A stretch of 49,863 bases of DNA from an uncultured Verrucomicrobiota bacterium (GCA_903896505.1 CAITXU010000164.1:1-49863); one strand, 5' to 3'; counted from the first letter of the stretch, positions 1 through 9,786 are shown. A program made the numbers and translations. The notes: generated by a model from the sequence alone, not told the origin.

Positions 1-541
1 AGCCTTTGACCAGGGCGACATCGTTATGGGCCACCCGCATTCCGCGCCCTCCACCACCGGCGACGGCTTTGATCATCACGGGATAACCAATCTTGCGAGC
101 AGATGCGAGTGCCTCTTGTTCCGTGGCGACCAATCCATCCGACCCTGGCGGAGTGGGAACTCCGGCTCGTTTCGCCAGATTTCGGCTGGAGGCCTTGTCA
201 CCCAAGGCATTCATCGCTGCTGAACGGGGTCCGATGAACCGAATGTTGCAGCTCTCGCAGACGTCTGCGAAATGAGCATTTTCGCTTAGAAATCCGTATC
301 CGGGGTGGATGGCATCTACGTCGGAGATTTCGGCTGCCGAAACCAAACGGTCGATCCTCAGGTAGCTGTCGGCGCTTGGACCCTCCCCAATGCAAATAGC
401 CTCGTCGGCCACTTCGACATGCATTGAGTTGGCGTCGGCCTTGGAATAAACCGCCACCGTTTTAATGTTGAGCTCTTTGCATGCGCGTATGATGCGCATG
501 GCTATTTCGCCGCGATTGGCGACCAGTATCTTTTCAAACAT
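1..541 (-). CDS. accC: Biotin carboxylase subunit of acetyl-CoA carboxylase (3' part outside window)
   Basis: AccC carboxylates the biotin on BCCP using ATP and bicarbonate, the first half-reaction of acetyl-CoA carboxylase in fatty-acid synthesis. Only the first 180 codons are present; the frame runs off the left edge. The translation starts [14 protein letters not shown], the standard opening of the family, followed by the [10 protein letters not shown] motif near residue 80 and the ATP-grasp glycine-rich loop [12 protein letters not shown] near residue 160. The ATG at 541 is unambiguous because the conserved N-terminus begins there. It lies 76 bp downstream of accB, so the two are probably co-transcribed in the usual accB-accC order. 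Nothing seen suggests damage. Confidence 0.96.
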   Translation of the reverse strand, partial: MFEKILVANRGEIAMRIIRACKELNIKTVAVYSKADANSMHVEVADEAICIGEGPSADSYLRIDRLVSAAEISDVDAIHPGYGFLSENAHFADVCESCNIRFIGPRSAAMNALGDKASSRNLAKRAGVPTPPGSDGLVATEQEALASARKIGYPVMIKAVAGGGGRGMRVAHNDVALVKG

Positions 542-617
542 GCGGAATAGGGCCCCCCTTTGGCGGTCGTCCGGCGAGACCAAGTCCCGGGTCGACTCGA
601 AAAGGGGAGCAGAAAGT

Positions 618-1079
618 CTAGAGAGGGCGGATTTTGAACAACGGCTGGCCAAACTCGACAGGCTTGGCGTTTTCAGCCGGGATGGAGGTGATGACGCCAC
701 GGACCTCCGCCTTGACCTCATTCATGACCTTCATGGCTTCAATGATACAGACGACGGTGTCGGGTCCCACTTCAGAACCCACGTCGACATAGGGAGCCGC
801 CTCCGGGGATGGCGAACGATAAAAGGTGCCGATCATCGGGGACTTGATCTCCGAATCATTGGAACCTCCCGAATGGCTTACGGCCGGATGGGCCGCCCGT
901 GCCAAGGGAACATAGGCAGTCAGCTCAGGATCGTCGATGGGCGTTACTCCCACGTTCGAGCTCGTGTTCCCCAATGGGCGTCGGAGTTTGATTTTGAAGT
1001 CGTTCAGCTCAAGTTCGAACTCGGTGAGCGAGTTCTTTTTCATCAAGTCAATGATGGCTTTTATTTCTTTCAGATCCAC
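618..1079 (-). CDS. accB: Biotin carboxyl carrier protein of acetyl-CoA carboxylase
   Basis: BCCP carries the biotin that shuttles carboxyl groups between biotin carboxylase and carboxyltransferase. The C-terminal half is a biotinyl domain with the attachment motif EAMKVMNE, where Lys is the biotinylated residue. It is preceded by a variable Pro/Ala-poor linker. The frame is open back to a TTG at 1124, but a GTG at 1079 is preferred. It is preceded by GGAG at a 6-base spacing, and the protein then begins (M)[15 protein letters not shown], which matches the usual BCCP start. The resulting 153 residues is a normal length. The gene lies between aroQ and accC on the same strand, an arrangement frequent in bacteria. 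Confidence 0.95.
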   Translation of the reverse strand: MDLKEIKAIIDLMKKNSLTEFELELNDFKIKLRRPLGNTSSNVGVTPIDDPELTAYVPLARAAHPAVSHSGGSNDSEIKSPMIGTFYRSPSPEAAPYVDVGSEVGPDTVVCIIEAMKVMNEVKAEVRGVITSIPAENAKPVEFGQPLFKIRPL

Positions 1080-1264
1080 AGAGGGCTCCAGTTTTGCGCC
1101 ACGATTAAGCTCGTGAGCAGTCAATGTTCGGGGAAGGTGTCAACGCGGGCGGCTTGTGAAGTGCCGTTCTTTATTTCAGTCGCGCAGGCTAGGCAGGCAG
1201 TGCGGGGATGGTCAAGTGCGAACAGGAACGTTAATTGGTCGTCAAACAATGGGATAATCGAGGT

Positions 1265-1702
1265 TTACGCAACATTTGTAACGGTAACGCAGGCCTCTAG
1301 TCCCAACAGGTACGAGTGAGCTCCAAATCCAGAGATCTGGCCGCGGCAGACCGCTGCAATCAACGATCGATGTCTGAATTCTTCCCGGGCATGAATATTG
1401 GAGAGATGAACTTCCACCACTGGCAATCCCGTAGCCAGAATGGCATCGCGAAGGGCTACACTGGTATGCGTGTAAGCCGCAGCGTTGAGCAGGATGGCGT
1501 CAAAGTTTCCACGGGCTTCCTGAATCCAGGTCACCAACTGGCCTTCATGGTTACTTTGCCGGAATTCGACTCCCACCCCGAGCTTTACGGCCCTTTCCCG
1601 GACCAACGATTCAAGTCCGGCCAGTGTCAATGTTCCGTAAATTTCAGGCTGGCGTGTTCCCAATAGATTGAGATTGGGTCCGTGAAGTACGAGTACGTTC
1701 AT
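1265..1702 (-). CDS. aroQ: Type II 3-dehydroquinate dehydratase
   Basis: This enzyme converts 3-dehydroquinate to 3-dehydroshikimate, the third step of the shikimate pathway, as a cytoplasmic dodecamer in characterised members. The protein begins [23 protein letters not shown], which contains the flexible loop with the catalytic Arg and Tyr. It also has [16 protein letters not shown] and [16 protein letters not shown], with the active-site His. The ATG at 1702 gives 145 residues, the family norm. The frame is open further upstream to 1765, but those residues do not resemble the family. It lies 185 bp upstream of accB on the same strand. Pairing of aroQ with accBC is common. Confidence 0.95.
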   Translation of the reverse strand: MNVLVLHGPNLNLLGTRQPEIYGTLTLAGLESLVRERAVKLGVGVEFRQSNHEGQLVTWIQEARGNFDAILLNAAAYTHTSVALRDAILATGLPVVEVHLSNIHAREEFRHRSLIAAVCRGQISGFGAHSYLLGLEACVTVTNVA

Positions 1703-2279
1703 CCGCAAATTGGATTCAATCGCCAGGCAGCAACCGGCTGCGAGGGCCATCGAACCCGCTAACATTCCCTTTGAATGACAGCTTTCCAGGCTGCTGTCGA
1801 GAATTCCGTGACCTGGACTGACTACTCGACGGTTGGACCCTTGGTGACGAGGAAGTTACAAATTGGGTAATTCCACTATTGACTTTGGCCGGTCCGAGGA
1901 GCAGGGATAGGTTGTGAGCTCCGATGAGGCGCTCATCCTGCGGAAGGCCGTTCTTCAGCGACCCGTTACCGCGAGGGATATTAACCCAGAAGCTGAACAG
2001 TGACGTCATGGTTAAGACCACTGAAATCATTGCGGAGACTCTCCGTGATGCCAAACACCCGTTCCGCGGTGTCGCGGATCGGCCAAGCAAACCCACAAAA
2101 CACCGGTATGAACGTCGCAAGGCGCGCGCCTGTCTGAAGGGTGTCGATTGGGATGAAATACCGGGCTCAGCCTGAACCAAAACCCACGGAAAAGCCGCCG
2201 CCGACCCGATATCGATTCACGATGGTCGTCGGAATGGAGCAGGCTTGCAGAGGCAGCTCGAACAATGGATAGGTAGTTG
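1703..2279. other. 577-bp divergent intergenic region without a convincing gene
   Basis: This stretch separates leftward aroQ from the rightward beta-propeller gene and must carry promoters for both. A plus-strand frame beginning with ATG at 2009 and ending at 2175 would encode about 55 basic residues. It has no recognisable domain and no clear ribosome-binding site, so it is not called. No riboswitch, tRNA or strong hairpin was recognised. Confidence 0.5.
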
Positions 2280-3641
2280 ATGCTCCGTTCTGTTCTGTCG
2301 GTTTTGTTGATTCTGGCGACGGCGGCTTTTCCCCGAGCCGGGGATTGGCCGTGCTTTCTGGGGCCCAATGGCGACCAGAAGTCCAGTGAGACCGGACTGG
2401 TCTCGAACATCCCTCCGCGGGGCCTTCCCATCGTGTTCGACCGCCCTGTGGGCACAGGTTATAGTGCCCCGTCCGCGGCATTTGGCCGGTTGGTTTTATT
2501 TCACCGTCTGGGTGGAGAGGAAATTGTCGAGGCATGGAATTCCGACACGGCGGTGCCATTGTGGCGGTCCTCCAGTGCCACTGCGTATCAAGACCCCTAC
2601 GGCTACAATAATGGGCCCCGCTGTACCCCATTGCTTACCTCGAATCGAGTCTACACGTTCGGGGCGGAGGGCCGACTCAGCTGTCTGGACCTTGCTGATG
2701 GTTCCGTCATTTGGCGACGCAACACATCGGAGGATGCCGAAGTTCCAGAGGCCTTTTTCGGTGTCGGTAGTACACCGATATTGGAGGGAGGCCGTCTGAT
2801 TGTCCAGGTGGGCGGACAACCGAATTCTGGCGTGATTGCCTATGATCCGAATTCGGGCAAGCCAGTCTGGAGATCTGTGGGTGAAACCAACTGGCAGGGC
2901 CAACCCATGCACGGCTGGCCGGGAGACCGGAAGGTGGAATGGCGGACGTGGGACAAGCAGGCGAGCTATTCTTCGCCGGTGGCAACCACGGTTCAAGGTC
3001 GTCGGGTGGTTTATTGTCTGATGCGTCAAGGGCTCGTGGCACTCGACCCCGCCGACGGAAAGGTCCTATTTTCCCGCTGGTTTCGAGCAAGGGTGGAGGA
3101 ATCGGTAAACGCGGCCAATCCGGTGGTGGCAGGTGCCGAAGTGCTGATATCGAGCGCTTACTACCGGACAGGGTCCGTGTTGCTCGAGTATGTGCCCGGA
3201 CAATCATCGGCGGTGGAGCGTTGGTCAGGGTTGGGACTTGAAGCACACTGGAGCACGCCTGTCTTGCTGGACGGATATTTATTTGGCTTCAGCGGGCGGA
3301 ATGAGCCGGATGCACGCCTCCGGTGCGTTGAATGGAAGACGGGCACTATCGCATGGGATCGCGACGAACACTGGGAAAAGCACAGTTCTGCCCAGCCCTC
3401 CGTTTTTGGACGCGGCTCGTTTCTTTACGCCGACGGCCGATTGTATGCGTTGGGTGAAGGTGGCTTGTTGGGCATCTTCCGACCCAGTCCGACTGCGTGC
3501 GAGGAGATCAGCCGATGGCAGGTCCCGAGTCTACATTATCCCTGCTGGGCAGGGCCTGTCCTATCCAATGGACGCATGTATCTCCGAAGCGAGGACCGAC
3601 TGGTCTGTCTTGATCTTCGAGGAAATGCCAAACTCAAATAA
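2280..3641 (+). CDS. Secreted PQQ-like beta-propeller protein
   Basis: A 453-residue exported protein with a signal peptide (MLRSVLSVLLILATAAFPRAG) followed by WPCFLGPNGDQ, a variant of the 'W-x-x-F-R-G-P-x-G-x-G' opening of planctomycete and verrucomicrobial propellers. Repeated blade motifs are visible: LSCLDLADGSVIWRR, VIAYDPNSGKPVWRS, LVALDPADGKVLF and CVEWKTGTIAWDR. Each has the Asp/Gly-x-x-x-Trp pattern of PQQ-like or BamB-like blades. No PQQ-dehydrogenase active-site signature was seen, so an enzymatic role is not claimed. The ATG at 2280 follows directly on a TTG at 2277 in the same frame; AGGTAG lies just upstream. Its 3' end overlaps the convergent ABC ATPase gene by 8 bp. Function is unknown. 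Confidence 0.85.
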   Translation: MLRSVLSVLLILATAAFPRAGDWPCFLGPNGDQKSSETGLVSNIPPRGLPIVFDRPVGTGYSAPSAAFGRLVLFHRLGGEEIVEAWNSDTAVPLWRSSSATAYQDPYGYNNGPRCTPLLTSNRVYTFGAEGRLSCLDLADGSVIWRRNTSEDAEVPEAFFGVGSTPILEGGRLIVQVGGQPNSGVIAYDPNSGKPVWRSVGETNWQGQPMHGWPGDRKVEWRTWDKQASYSSPVATTVQGRRVVYCLMRQGLVALDPADGKVLFSRWFRARVEESVNAANPVVAGAEVLISSAYYRTGSVLLEYVPGQSSAVERWSGLGLEAHWSTPVLLDGYLFGFSGRNEPDARLRCVEWKTGTIAWDRDEHWEKHSSAQPSVFGRGSFLYADGRLYALGEGGLLGIFRPSPTACEEISRWQVPSLHYPCWAGPVLSNGRMYLRSEDRLVCLDLRGNAKLK

Positions 3642-4506
3642 TGTGGGGACTGGAGCCCGTGACAGAGAGTTGATACCGCTGTCCGACATGTCGAACCCGA
3701 ACTTCTTCACCAAAAACTTCTGACAGGTTTTTGGAGTTCAATTGAGCCGGCAGTAGGCCAATAGCCATGACCATTCCGGCTTTCAAGAGGAGCCCATTCG
3801 TAAACAGTGGGCAAATCTCTTCCACGTGATGCGTCACCAGGATGAGTGTCGGGGCTTCCGGTTGTCGGCCCCAACGCTCAACAAATTTGAGAAATCGGTC
3901 GCGGGCGACCGGGTCAAGACCGGCGCATGGTTCATCGAGAATCAGAATTCGGGGTCTGGCCATCAGAGCCCTGGCGATCAGGACCCGTTGCCGCTCCCCC
4001 TGACTGAGGACAGCCCAAGTTCTGTTTTCCAGATGACTGCCCTCCACCTGGGCGAGGAGTTCGCGAGCGGCTCGTTGATCCTCCCGTGACGGAGTCCCCC
4101 AGAAATCAATCATGGCATAGCGTCCGCTGGCCACGCTGAATAGGGCTGGCTCATCATCGGCCATTCTCTGGCGTAGCGATGAACTGACCAATCCCACCTG
4201 ACACCGGAGGTCACGCCAGTCACTGGCACCAAATCGACGTCCGAGAACTTCGACGCGTCCCGAAGTGGGTGTCAGATAGCCGGTCAGGGCCGAAAGCAGA
4301 GAGGTCTTGCCGGAGCCATTTGCCCCGAGGATGACCCAGTGTTCGCCCGGATTAAGGGTCCAGCTGACCTCGGAAAGGATCAGGGTGGAATCTCGTACGA
4401 TGGTGAGACGGTCGACCTCCAGAACAGGGGGGCGAGGCACCGTTGCGTTGGTGCCAAGCTGGGAAGCCGTGCCTCGGGAAGAAGTCCGATGGGCGGAGGG
4501 CTTCAA
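3634..4506 (-). CDS. ABC transporter ATP-binding protein, ModF/YlmA-like single domain
   Basis: A single nucleotide-binding domain of 290 residues. Visible elements are Walker A GANGSGKTS (residues 61-69), signature LSQGERQR, Walker B RILILDEP, D-loop AGLD and the switch His in VTHHVEE. The central portion resembles stand-alone ModF/YlmA-type ATPases (NPGEHWVILGANGSGKT, LFSVASGR). No permease or binding-protein gene is adjacent, so the substrate is unknown and it might act without a membrane partner. The called start is a TTG at 4506 overlapping the stop of the preceding nucleotidyltransferase gene, consistent with translational coupling. The first 25 residues are low-complexity, so a later start is possible. 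Confidence 0.85.
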   Translation of the reverse strand: MKPSAHRTSSRGTASQLGTNATVPRPPVLEVDRLTIVRDSTLILSEVSWTLNPGEHWVILGANGSGKTSLLSALTGYLTPTSGRVEVLGRRFGASDWRDLRCQVGLVSSSLRQRMADDEPALFSVASGRYAMIDFWGTPSREDQRAARELLAQVEGSHLENRTWAVLSQGERQRVLIARALMARPRILILDEPCAGLDPVARDRFLKFVERWGRQPEAPTLILVTHHVEEICPLFTNGLLLKAGMVMAIGLLPAQLNSKNLSEVFGEEVRVRHVGQRYQLSVTGSSPHII

Positions 4507-5249
4507 TGTCTGCCGAAGATGCGATTGGCTTCCTCGAGGGTCTCCTTGGAACCGATATCAAACCAGAGACCCGGCACGGTCCAGGTGTAGACGGCAGTTC
4601 GAGGATAAAGCCATTGGATCAGCCGTCCCGGTTGGTCGGGATTATTTCCCTCGGCGATGTATTGGCGAATCAAGGGGAGGACGGCTTTGGGATAATAGTA
4701 GAGGGCAATGCCAATCTGGCTGCTGGCGGGATGGGCGGGTTTCTCTTCAAAACTCAGAATTCGACCGGTGTCATCCACATCGACCACTCCGTATTTCCTG
4801 GCCTGATCCATCGATCCCACGTCGTAGATGCCCAGAACGGGTTGATTCTTTTCAACACAGAAGGAACCGAATTCCTGAAGCGTCTGACTGAACAGATTGT
4901 CTCCCGCGACAACGACGATGTCGTCGTCGAGGTTTTCCCGGTTCAGGACCAGATGAAGGTCGCCAATCGCTCCCAGTTTGTTCGTATCATCCGTGGAACC
5001 ATCGTTGACGATGGTAAAGTTCAGCGGAGTTTTTGCGGTCCGATAGTTTTCCGCCCAACGCTCAAAATGCCCCGCAAATTTGGCGTTGGTCACCAGGTAG
5101 ACCCGATCGAGACCAGGAATCGTTGCCAGGTTGTCGAGCACATAGTCCACCATGGGCTTGCCCGCCACTGTGAGCAATGGTTTGGGCTGGGTCAGCGTCA
5201 GCGGATAAAGGCGCGTGGCGTAGCCGGCAGCAAGGATGATGACTTTCAT
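4503..5249 (-). CDS. Sugar-1-phosphate nucleotidyltransferase
   Basis: Activates a sugar-1-phosphate with an NTP, releasing pyrophosphate, to give a nucleotide sugar for envelope polysaccharides. The N-terminus MKVIILAAGYATRLYPLT carries the pyrophosphorylase motif, here with Tyr-Ala in place of the usual Gly-Xaa-Gly-Thr, followed by QPKPLL with the conserved Lys. Later come VVVAGDNLF (metal-binding Asp) and SFEEKP. The 248 residues match the short RmlA/GlmU-N type; no left-handed beta-helix follows. It is closest in look to glucose-1-phosphate thymidylyltransferase-like proteins, but sugar and nucleotide cannot be fixed. It lies 79 bp downstream of ptsI and its stop overlaps the ABC ATPase start. 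Confidence 0.88.
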   Translation of the reverse strand: MKVIILAAGYATRLYPLTLTQPKPLLTVAGKPMVDYVLDNLATIPGLDRVYLVTNAKFAGHFERWAENYRTAKTPLNFTIVNDGSTDDTNKLGAIGDLHLVLNRENLDDDIVVVAGDNLFSQTLQEFGSFCVEKNQPVLGIYDVGSMDQARKYGVVDVDDTGRILSFEEKPAHPASSQIGIALYYYPKAVLPLIRQYIAEGNNPDQPGRLIQWLYPRTAVYTWTVPGLWFDIGSKETLEEANRIFGRH

Positions 5250-5328
5250 TGATTAGCGAAAAGGCTGGAGGAAGAATCTCCATGAATCGGTTCGAAATCA
5301 AAGCCTATACTTTTGCTGGCATAGGATA

Positions 5329-7107
5329 CTAGCGGTCTGAGAAGAGCTCTGGTGCAACGCTCTGGGCAAGAGTCCTGGATTGGCGTTCCACCTCGGCGGC
5401 ACTTCCGTTGGCGAGGGCGGATTCAGCGAGTGCCACCGCCTCGGTGTATTTCAATCGTCGCACCAAGAATTTGGCTTCGGGCAGGACCGATGCCGTTGCG
5501 CTCAATTCATCGACACCCAAACCGACGAACAGCGGAATAAAGGCCGGATCGCCAGCGGCCTCGCCGCAAGCACTGACTCGGCAACCATGGGCGCGGGCCG
5601 CCTGAACTGTCAGAGCAATCAGCCGCAAGACGGCCGGATGACCAAACCGATGCAACGATGCGACCCGCTCGTTCATTCGGTCCACGGCGAGGGTGTACTG
5701 GGTAAGATCATTGGTCCCGAGACTGAAGAAGTCGACATGAGGCGCCAGTTGATTGGCGATGAGGGCGGCCCCAGGTACCTCAATCATCATCCCAACTTGG
5801 AGCTCCTCATCGAAGGGGATGCCATCCTTCCGGAACTCCTGCCGACATTCCTCCAAAATGGCGTTGGCGGCGACGAGCTCCTCCAGACTTGAAATCATGG
5901 GATACATCAACCGCACTTTGCCGAATGCACTGGCCTTCAGGACCGAGCGGATTTGAGCGGCAAACCAATCGCGATGCACGAGGCTGATCCGGATGGCTCT
6001 CCATCCTAAAAAGGGATTTGCTTCGGGCGTGGCTCCCGGGAAAAGTTTGTCGCCCCCAAGGTCCATCGTGCGGATGACCACGGCGTTAGGGGCAGCAGCT
6101 TCCGCAGCGGAGCGATAGGCGGCGGTTTGTGCCTCCTCATCGGGAAGTTCTCCCGGTTTCAGGAATAGGTATTCCGTCCGAAACAGCCCGATACCTTCGG
6201 CACCGACCTGCCGCGCCTCGGCCACATCCCCAGGCTCGTCGATATTTGCTGCCAGGACTATTCGATGTCCATCCAGGGTGACAGCAGGTTGTTCCCGAAG
6301 ATCCAGTAATCGTTGGTCAAGTGCGGCACGGCGTTCGCGAATCTGGCCATATTGAAACAGGGTCGCGTCGGTCGGGTTGATAATCAAAGCCCCACCATGA
6401 CCGTCGATGAGCGCATAGTCGCCACTGTGGACCCGGCGTGTGGCCTCGGAAAGTCCCACGATGGCGGGAATTCTTAGCTTTCGAGCCATGATGGCGGTAT
6501 GGCTGGTGACTCCTCCGGATTCAGTAACAAAGCCCAGCACCACTCTGCGGTCCAGCATTGCCGTTGTGCTGGGAGCAAGATCGTGAGCCACAATGATCGA
6601 CGGCTGCGTCAGGCGCGCCAATCCCTGCTCGGCGGCGAGGCCCATCAAGTTGTTGAGAACTCGGTGGCCAATATCCCGAATATCCGCAGCCCGTTCCCGG
6701 AGATACTCATCTTCGACTGCTTGCAGGGCCGCAGCGTACTGGTTGATGACCTCTTGAAATGCCCATTCTGCATTGACGCGATCGTTCGTCATCCGACGGA
6801 TGACCTGTTGTGTCAGGGTCGGATCTTCGAGCGTGAGCAGATGGGCATCAAAGATTCCGGCCTCCTGCGCCCCCATCGCTTCACTCACCTTGTGTTGTAT
6901 GTTCTGAATCTGTCGCCGCGTCTCGATCAGCGCGTCTTGAAATCGAATTCTTTCTGACTCGACCTGGCTCTCAGGAATGGTCCGCTGGGCCACTTCCGGT
7001 GCCGCCTGGCGAAGCACAAGGATTCGGGCATGGACGACGCCCCCGGCGGCGGGAGTACCGCGATAGATGCGTTCCCCACCAGACGCATTCCGAACTTCGT
7101 CGTTCAT
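5329..7107 (-). CDS. ptsI: Phosphoenolpyruvate-protein phosphotransferase (PTS enzyme I)
   Basis: Enzyme I autophosphorylates from PEP and passes the phosphate to HPr, feeding sugar uptake or nitrogen/carbon regulation. The 592 residues are normal for EI without extra domains. The N-terminal domain carries the phospho-His loop [14 protein letters not shown] (His203). The C-terminal PEP-binding barrel has TEYLFL, the [14 protein letters not shown] motif and [10 protein letters not shown] with the catalytic Cys. No HPr or enzyme II gene is visible here. The ATG at 7107 overlaps the stop of the amidotransferase gene upstream (ATGA), implying translational coupling. This pairing has no obvious metabolic logic. 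Confidence 0.96.
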   Translation of the reverse strand: MNDEVRNASGGERIYRGTPAAGGVVHARILVLRQAAPEVAQRTIPESQVESERIRFQDALIETRRQIQNIQHKVSEAMGAQEAGIFDAHLLTLEDPTLTQQVIRRMTNDRVNAEWAFQEVINQYAAALQAVEDEYLRERAADIRDIGHRVLNNLMGLAAEQGLARLTQPSIIVAHDLAPSTTAMLDRRVVLGFVTESGGVTSHTAIMARKLRIPAIVGLSEATRRVHSGDYALIDGHGGALIINPTDATLFQYGQIRERRAALDQRLLDLREQPAVTLDGHRIVLAANIDEPGDVAEARQVGAEGIGLFRTEYLFLKPGELPDEEAQTAAYRSAAEAAAPNAVVIRTMDLGGDKLFPGATPEANPFLGWRAIRISLVHRDWFAAQIRSVLKASAFGKVRLMYPMISSLEELVAANAILEECRQEFRKDGIPFDEELQVGMMIEVPGAALIANQLAPHVDFFSLGTNDLTQYTLAVDRMNERVASLHRFGHPAVLRLIALTVQAARAHGCRVSACGEAAGDPAFIPLFVGLGVDELSATASVLPEAKFLVRRLKYTEAVALAESALANGSAAEVERQSRTLAQSVAPELFSDR

Positions 7108-7673
7108 GTGAGTGTGAGGAAATTGCCCAGCAGTTGCCGTCCGTTTTCCGTAAGAATGCTCTCGGGATGGAATTGGACCCCCCAGATGGGCAGATGGCGA
7201 TGACGAAGTCCCATGACCTCATCTTCGTCAGTCCACGCGGTCACCTCCAACTCCGGAGGCAGCGTTTCGCGGCGGACCACCAGGGAGTGATAGCGCGTGG
7301 CCTTGAACGGATTGGGCATCCCGGCAAACAGGAACTGTCCGTCGTGATGAATGGCCGAGGTTTTCCCATGCATCATCCGATGATTGACGACGACGGTTGC
7401 TCCGAAGGTGTGGGCGATGCACTGGTGTCCGAGGCAGACCCCCAGCAACGGCACGCGGCGGTCGGCAAATCCACGGATCAAATCGTTGGAGAGGCCTGCC
7501 TCACGGGGTGAACATGGTCCGGGCGAAATCAGAACCCGTTCCGGATTCAGTGCCATGGCTGCTGCCACGGTAATCTGATCGTTACGGTGCACCTGCATCC
7601 GTGCACCCATCTCTCCCAGATACTGGACCAGATTGAAGGTGAAGGAATCGTAGTTGTCGATGACCAGGAGCAT
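7104..7673 (-). CDS. Anthranilate/aminodeoxychorismate synthase glutamine amidotransferase subunit
   Basis: A class I glutamine amidotransferase that supplies ammonia to a chorismate-using partner (TrpE or PabB). The translation starts [19 protein letters not shown], the TrpG/PabA hallmark. It contains [11 protein letters not shown], the nucleophile elbow GVCLGHQ (Cys80), and the His-Glu pair in VQFHPES (His169, Glu171), completing the triad. TrpG and PabA cannot be separated by sequence alone, and no trpE/pabB lies in the window, so no symbol is given. It sits 20 bp downstream of the EamA transporter gene and overlaps ptsI by 4 bp. Confidence 0.93.
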   Translation of the reverse strand: MLLVIDNYDSFTFNLVQYLGEMGARMQVHRNDQITVAAAMALNPERVLISPGPCSPREAGLSNDLIRGFADRRVPLLGVCLGHQCIAHTFGATVVVNHRMMHGKTSAIHHDGQFLFAGMPNPFKATRYHSLVVRRETLPPELEVTAWTDEDEVMGLRHRHLPIWGVQFHPESILTENGRQLLGNFLTLT

Positions 7674-7693
7674 GGCGTTGGACGGTAGGGAAT

Positions 7694-8644
7694 TCAGGCC
7701 GACTTGGAAAGAGATCGGGATGCGATGGATCGACTCGGCCAGACGACGATGGCCACGCCGGTCAGCAAGACCGATGCAGCTACAATCGCGTGCCCGGAAA
7801 GTTCCTCTCCCAACAGGAACCAGCCCAAAAAGACGGCCACAACAGGATTCACGTACGCATAAGTGGAGACGCGCGAGGGCGTGCTGACCTTAAGCAGCCA
7901 GACATAGGCACTGAAGCCAATCCAAGATCCAAACACCACCAGGTAACCAAGGGAAATCCATCCATCCCTGGCCACGGAGTCCGGTCTCCAGTGGTTAAAC
8001 TCCCCATGCAATGCAGCCAGAACCAGCAGAATGACACCGCCGCAGGACATCTGGGCTCCTGACATCATCCATGGAGACGACGGCTTTTCGAGATGCTTGA
8101 CCAGGAGTGATCCGGCAGCCCAACTGATGGTGGCGGTGACGAGCAGCGCAAGCCCTCCAATAGGCACGACCAGGGAACTCGCGTCCCCGGTTCGCGAAAA
8201 TGAGAGATAGGCGACTCCGATGATTCCAAGCATGATACCCATCCACGCGCGGCGGGACGGACGTTGACCTCCGGGACGAATCCAGTCCCCCAAGGCAAAC
8301 CAGACAGGGGTGGTTGCGATGATTAAAGCGGTGATCGACGAAGGAACATCCCTCTCGGCCAGAACCACCAATCCGTTGCCACCCACGAGCATCAATCCGC
8401 CGGTAATCGCGGCGGCCCGCCACTGCTTGAACGTCGGCCAGCTCGCGCCGAAAAGAGCGGCCACCAGCATCAGAACCGGACCAGCAAAGCTGAAGCGACT
8501 TCCCCCGAGTAGAAAGGGCGGGAGAGTCTTCACCCCAATTCTTATGGCAAGATAGGTGGAGCCCCAAATCAAATAGACTGCCGCGAACGCCAGGCAGATG
8601 GCGAATAGCGATGGCGTTCCGGGTCGAGTGGAAGGAGATTTCAT
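7694..8644 (-). CDS. EamA-family (DMT) inner-membrane transporter
   Basis: A ten-helix drug/metabolite transporter of about 316 residues, built from two EamA repeats. The first opens with [22 protein letters not shown], typical of the YedA/RhaT-like group. The second repeat contains [33 protein letters not shown], also characteristic. Substrate is unknown; family members export amino acids or small metabolites. The frame is open to a TTG at 8725, but ATG 8644 is preferred because the longer version would be translated through a strong intrinsic terminator (8682-8716). The following amidotransferase gene begins 20 bp downstream. Confidence 0.88.
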   Translation of the reverse strand: MKSPSTRPGTPSLFAICLAFAAVYLIWGSTYLAIRIGVKTLPPFLLGGSRFSFAGPVLMLVAALFGASWPTFKQWRAAAITGGLMLVGGNGLVVLAERDVPSSITALIIATTPVWFALGDWIRPGGQRPSRRAWMGIMLGIIGVAYLSFSRTGDASSLVVPIGGLALLVTATISWAAGSLLVKHLEKPSSPWMMSGAQMSCGGVILLVLAALHGEFNHWRPDSVARDGWISLGYLVVFGSWIGFSAYVWLLKVSTPSRVSTYAYVNPVVAVFLGWFLLGEELSGHAIVAASVLLTGVAIVVWPSRSIASRSLSKSA

Positions 8645-8681
8645 ATTGGGAGCAACCCTTGGACCCTGGGACGGGAATACA

Positions 8682-8716
8682 AAAAACCCGCCAACCTGGG
8701 TGGGAGGCGGGTTTTT
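8682..8716 (-). terminator. Intrinsic terminator downstream of the FKBP gene
   Basis: Perfect 11-bp arms (AAAAACCCGCC / GGCGGGTTTTT) flank a 13-base loop. On the minus strand the G+C-rich stem is followed by a run of T. The structure is symmetric and could work in both directions. It would end leftward transcripts from the FKBP gene before the EamA transporter gene. Confidence 0.85.
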
Positions 8717-8815
8717 AGTAAGCAATATCCAGATTCCTAAACTTCAACCCTCCGCCCATCGTGCCAAGTTACCTTGGCCATCGCCTGATGACGCCATGCA
8801 GCCACAGCCAACAAA

Positions 8816-8831
8816 GCTGCCTTCAGGCAGC
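8816..8831 (-). terminator. Possible weak hairpin terminator
   Basis: The sequence GCTGCCTTCAGGCAGC forms a 6-bp stem with a 4-base loop. On the minus strand it is followed by TTTGTT. It lies between the FKBP stop and the stronger terminator at 8682-8716 and may be a first, leaky stop. No gene is supported between 8717 and 8985. Confidence 0.3.
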
Positions 8832-8985
8832 AAGGTTTAACTGAGAGATGATGGATCGTACGACTCACTTTTAAGGAAGGTAGGGGAGTTCTCTGATGGA
8901 AGTCAAGCGAAGCGACTTTCGCCACAAATTTGCCTCTTCAGCCGACTTTCCAATGAGAATGCCACGGATATCGATTTCGAGGCAC

Positions 8986-9690
8986 CTATTTCGAGGCACC
9001 CTCGACAGCGAGCAACTCGACTTCAAAGACCAGGGCGCTGTTGGGGCCGATCTTATCGCCAGCGCCTCGCTCGCCATACGCCAGACTGGAAGGAATAAAA
9101 ATCTTCCATTTATCGCCTTCCTTCATCAACTGAAGGGCCTCGGTCCATCCAGGAATGACGCCGTCCACAGGGAATGAAATGGGCTCACCCCGATCCACCG
9201 AACTATCGAAAACGGTGCCGTCAACCAAGGTGCCATGATAGTGAACCTTGACGGTGTCCTTCTTTCCCGGGGTTTTGCCGGTTCCAGACTTGATCACCTG
9301 GTACTGAAGCCCGCTGGCGGTCGTCTTGACGCCTTCCTTCTTGGCGTTATCGACCAGGAATTGTTCGCCTTTCTTCTGATTTTCGGCCAAAGCCTGCTGT
9401 TGCTTGGCTGCGGCTTTCGTGCGGAACTCGTCTTGAAGCTTGGCCAGAACCTCTTTGAGTTCGGAGTCCGTGAGAGCCAGAGTTCCACCACTGTAGCCGT
9501 CGATCAGACCAGCCGCGATGGCCTTGGCATCAAAATCGATGGGCTGGCGTTTCACGCTTCGACCGATGTCTACGCCGATGGCGTAACTGCTGCGCTGAAG
9601 CGGGTTGGAAAGGTCGGGTTTATCTTCAGCGAGGGCCATGCTGACAATGAGTAAAGGCAAAATCTGACGGGAGACTCGATAGGGATTCAT
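8986..9690 (-). CDS. Exported FKBP-type peptidyl-prolyl cis-trans isomerase (FkpA/Mip-like)
   Basis: A periplasmic or envelope folding helper catalysing cis-trans isomerisation of peptidyl-proline. From ATG 9690 the protein (234 residues) has a signal peptide MNPYRVSRQILPLLIVSMALA. Next is an FKBP_N dimerisation region (SYAIGVDIGRSVKRQ) with a Lys/Gln-rich coiled segment. The C-terminal FKBP domain has VHYHGTLVDGTVFDSS, GVIPGWTEALQLM and IPSSLAYGERGAG. The Asp, Trp and Tyr of the active-site pocket are all present. The stop codon lies across the junction of a 14-bp tandem duplication (8974-9001), so the last residues may have been altered recently. Confidence 0.92.
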   Translation of the reverse strand: MNPYRVSRQILPLLIVSMALAEDKPDLSNPLQRSSYAIGVDIGRSVKRQPIDFDAKAIAAGLIDGYSGGTLALTDSELKEVLAKLQDEFRTKAAAKQQQALAENQKKGEQFLVDNAKKEGVKTTASGLQYQVIKSGTGKTPGKKDTVKVHYHGTLVDGTVFDSSVDRGEPISFPVDGVIPGWTEALQLMKEGDKWKIFIPSSLAYGERGAGDKIGPNSALVFEVELLAVEGASK

Positions 9691-9786
9691 TCCGTGGATG
9701 AGGTGGGACCGCAGCGATGTGCTGAAGCCAGTTGAAGATAGCGTTCCTGAGGAAGCTGCTGGGGTCAAGAAAACCAGCCCGATATT

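Noticed and set aside
465-1319. Long plus-strand open frame (284 codons) opposite accC and accB
   Set aside because: It lies antisense to clearly conserved genes and its translation has no recognisable motif.
2009-2175. Small basic plus-strand frame in the aroQ/beta-propeller gap
   Set aside because: About 55 residues, no domain, no convincing ribosome-binding site; kept only as a note in the gap entry.
8737-8925. 62-codon minus-strand frame (GTG start) between the FKBP gene and its terminator
   Set aside because: No family resemblance, and it contains a hairpin that looks like a terminator.
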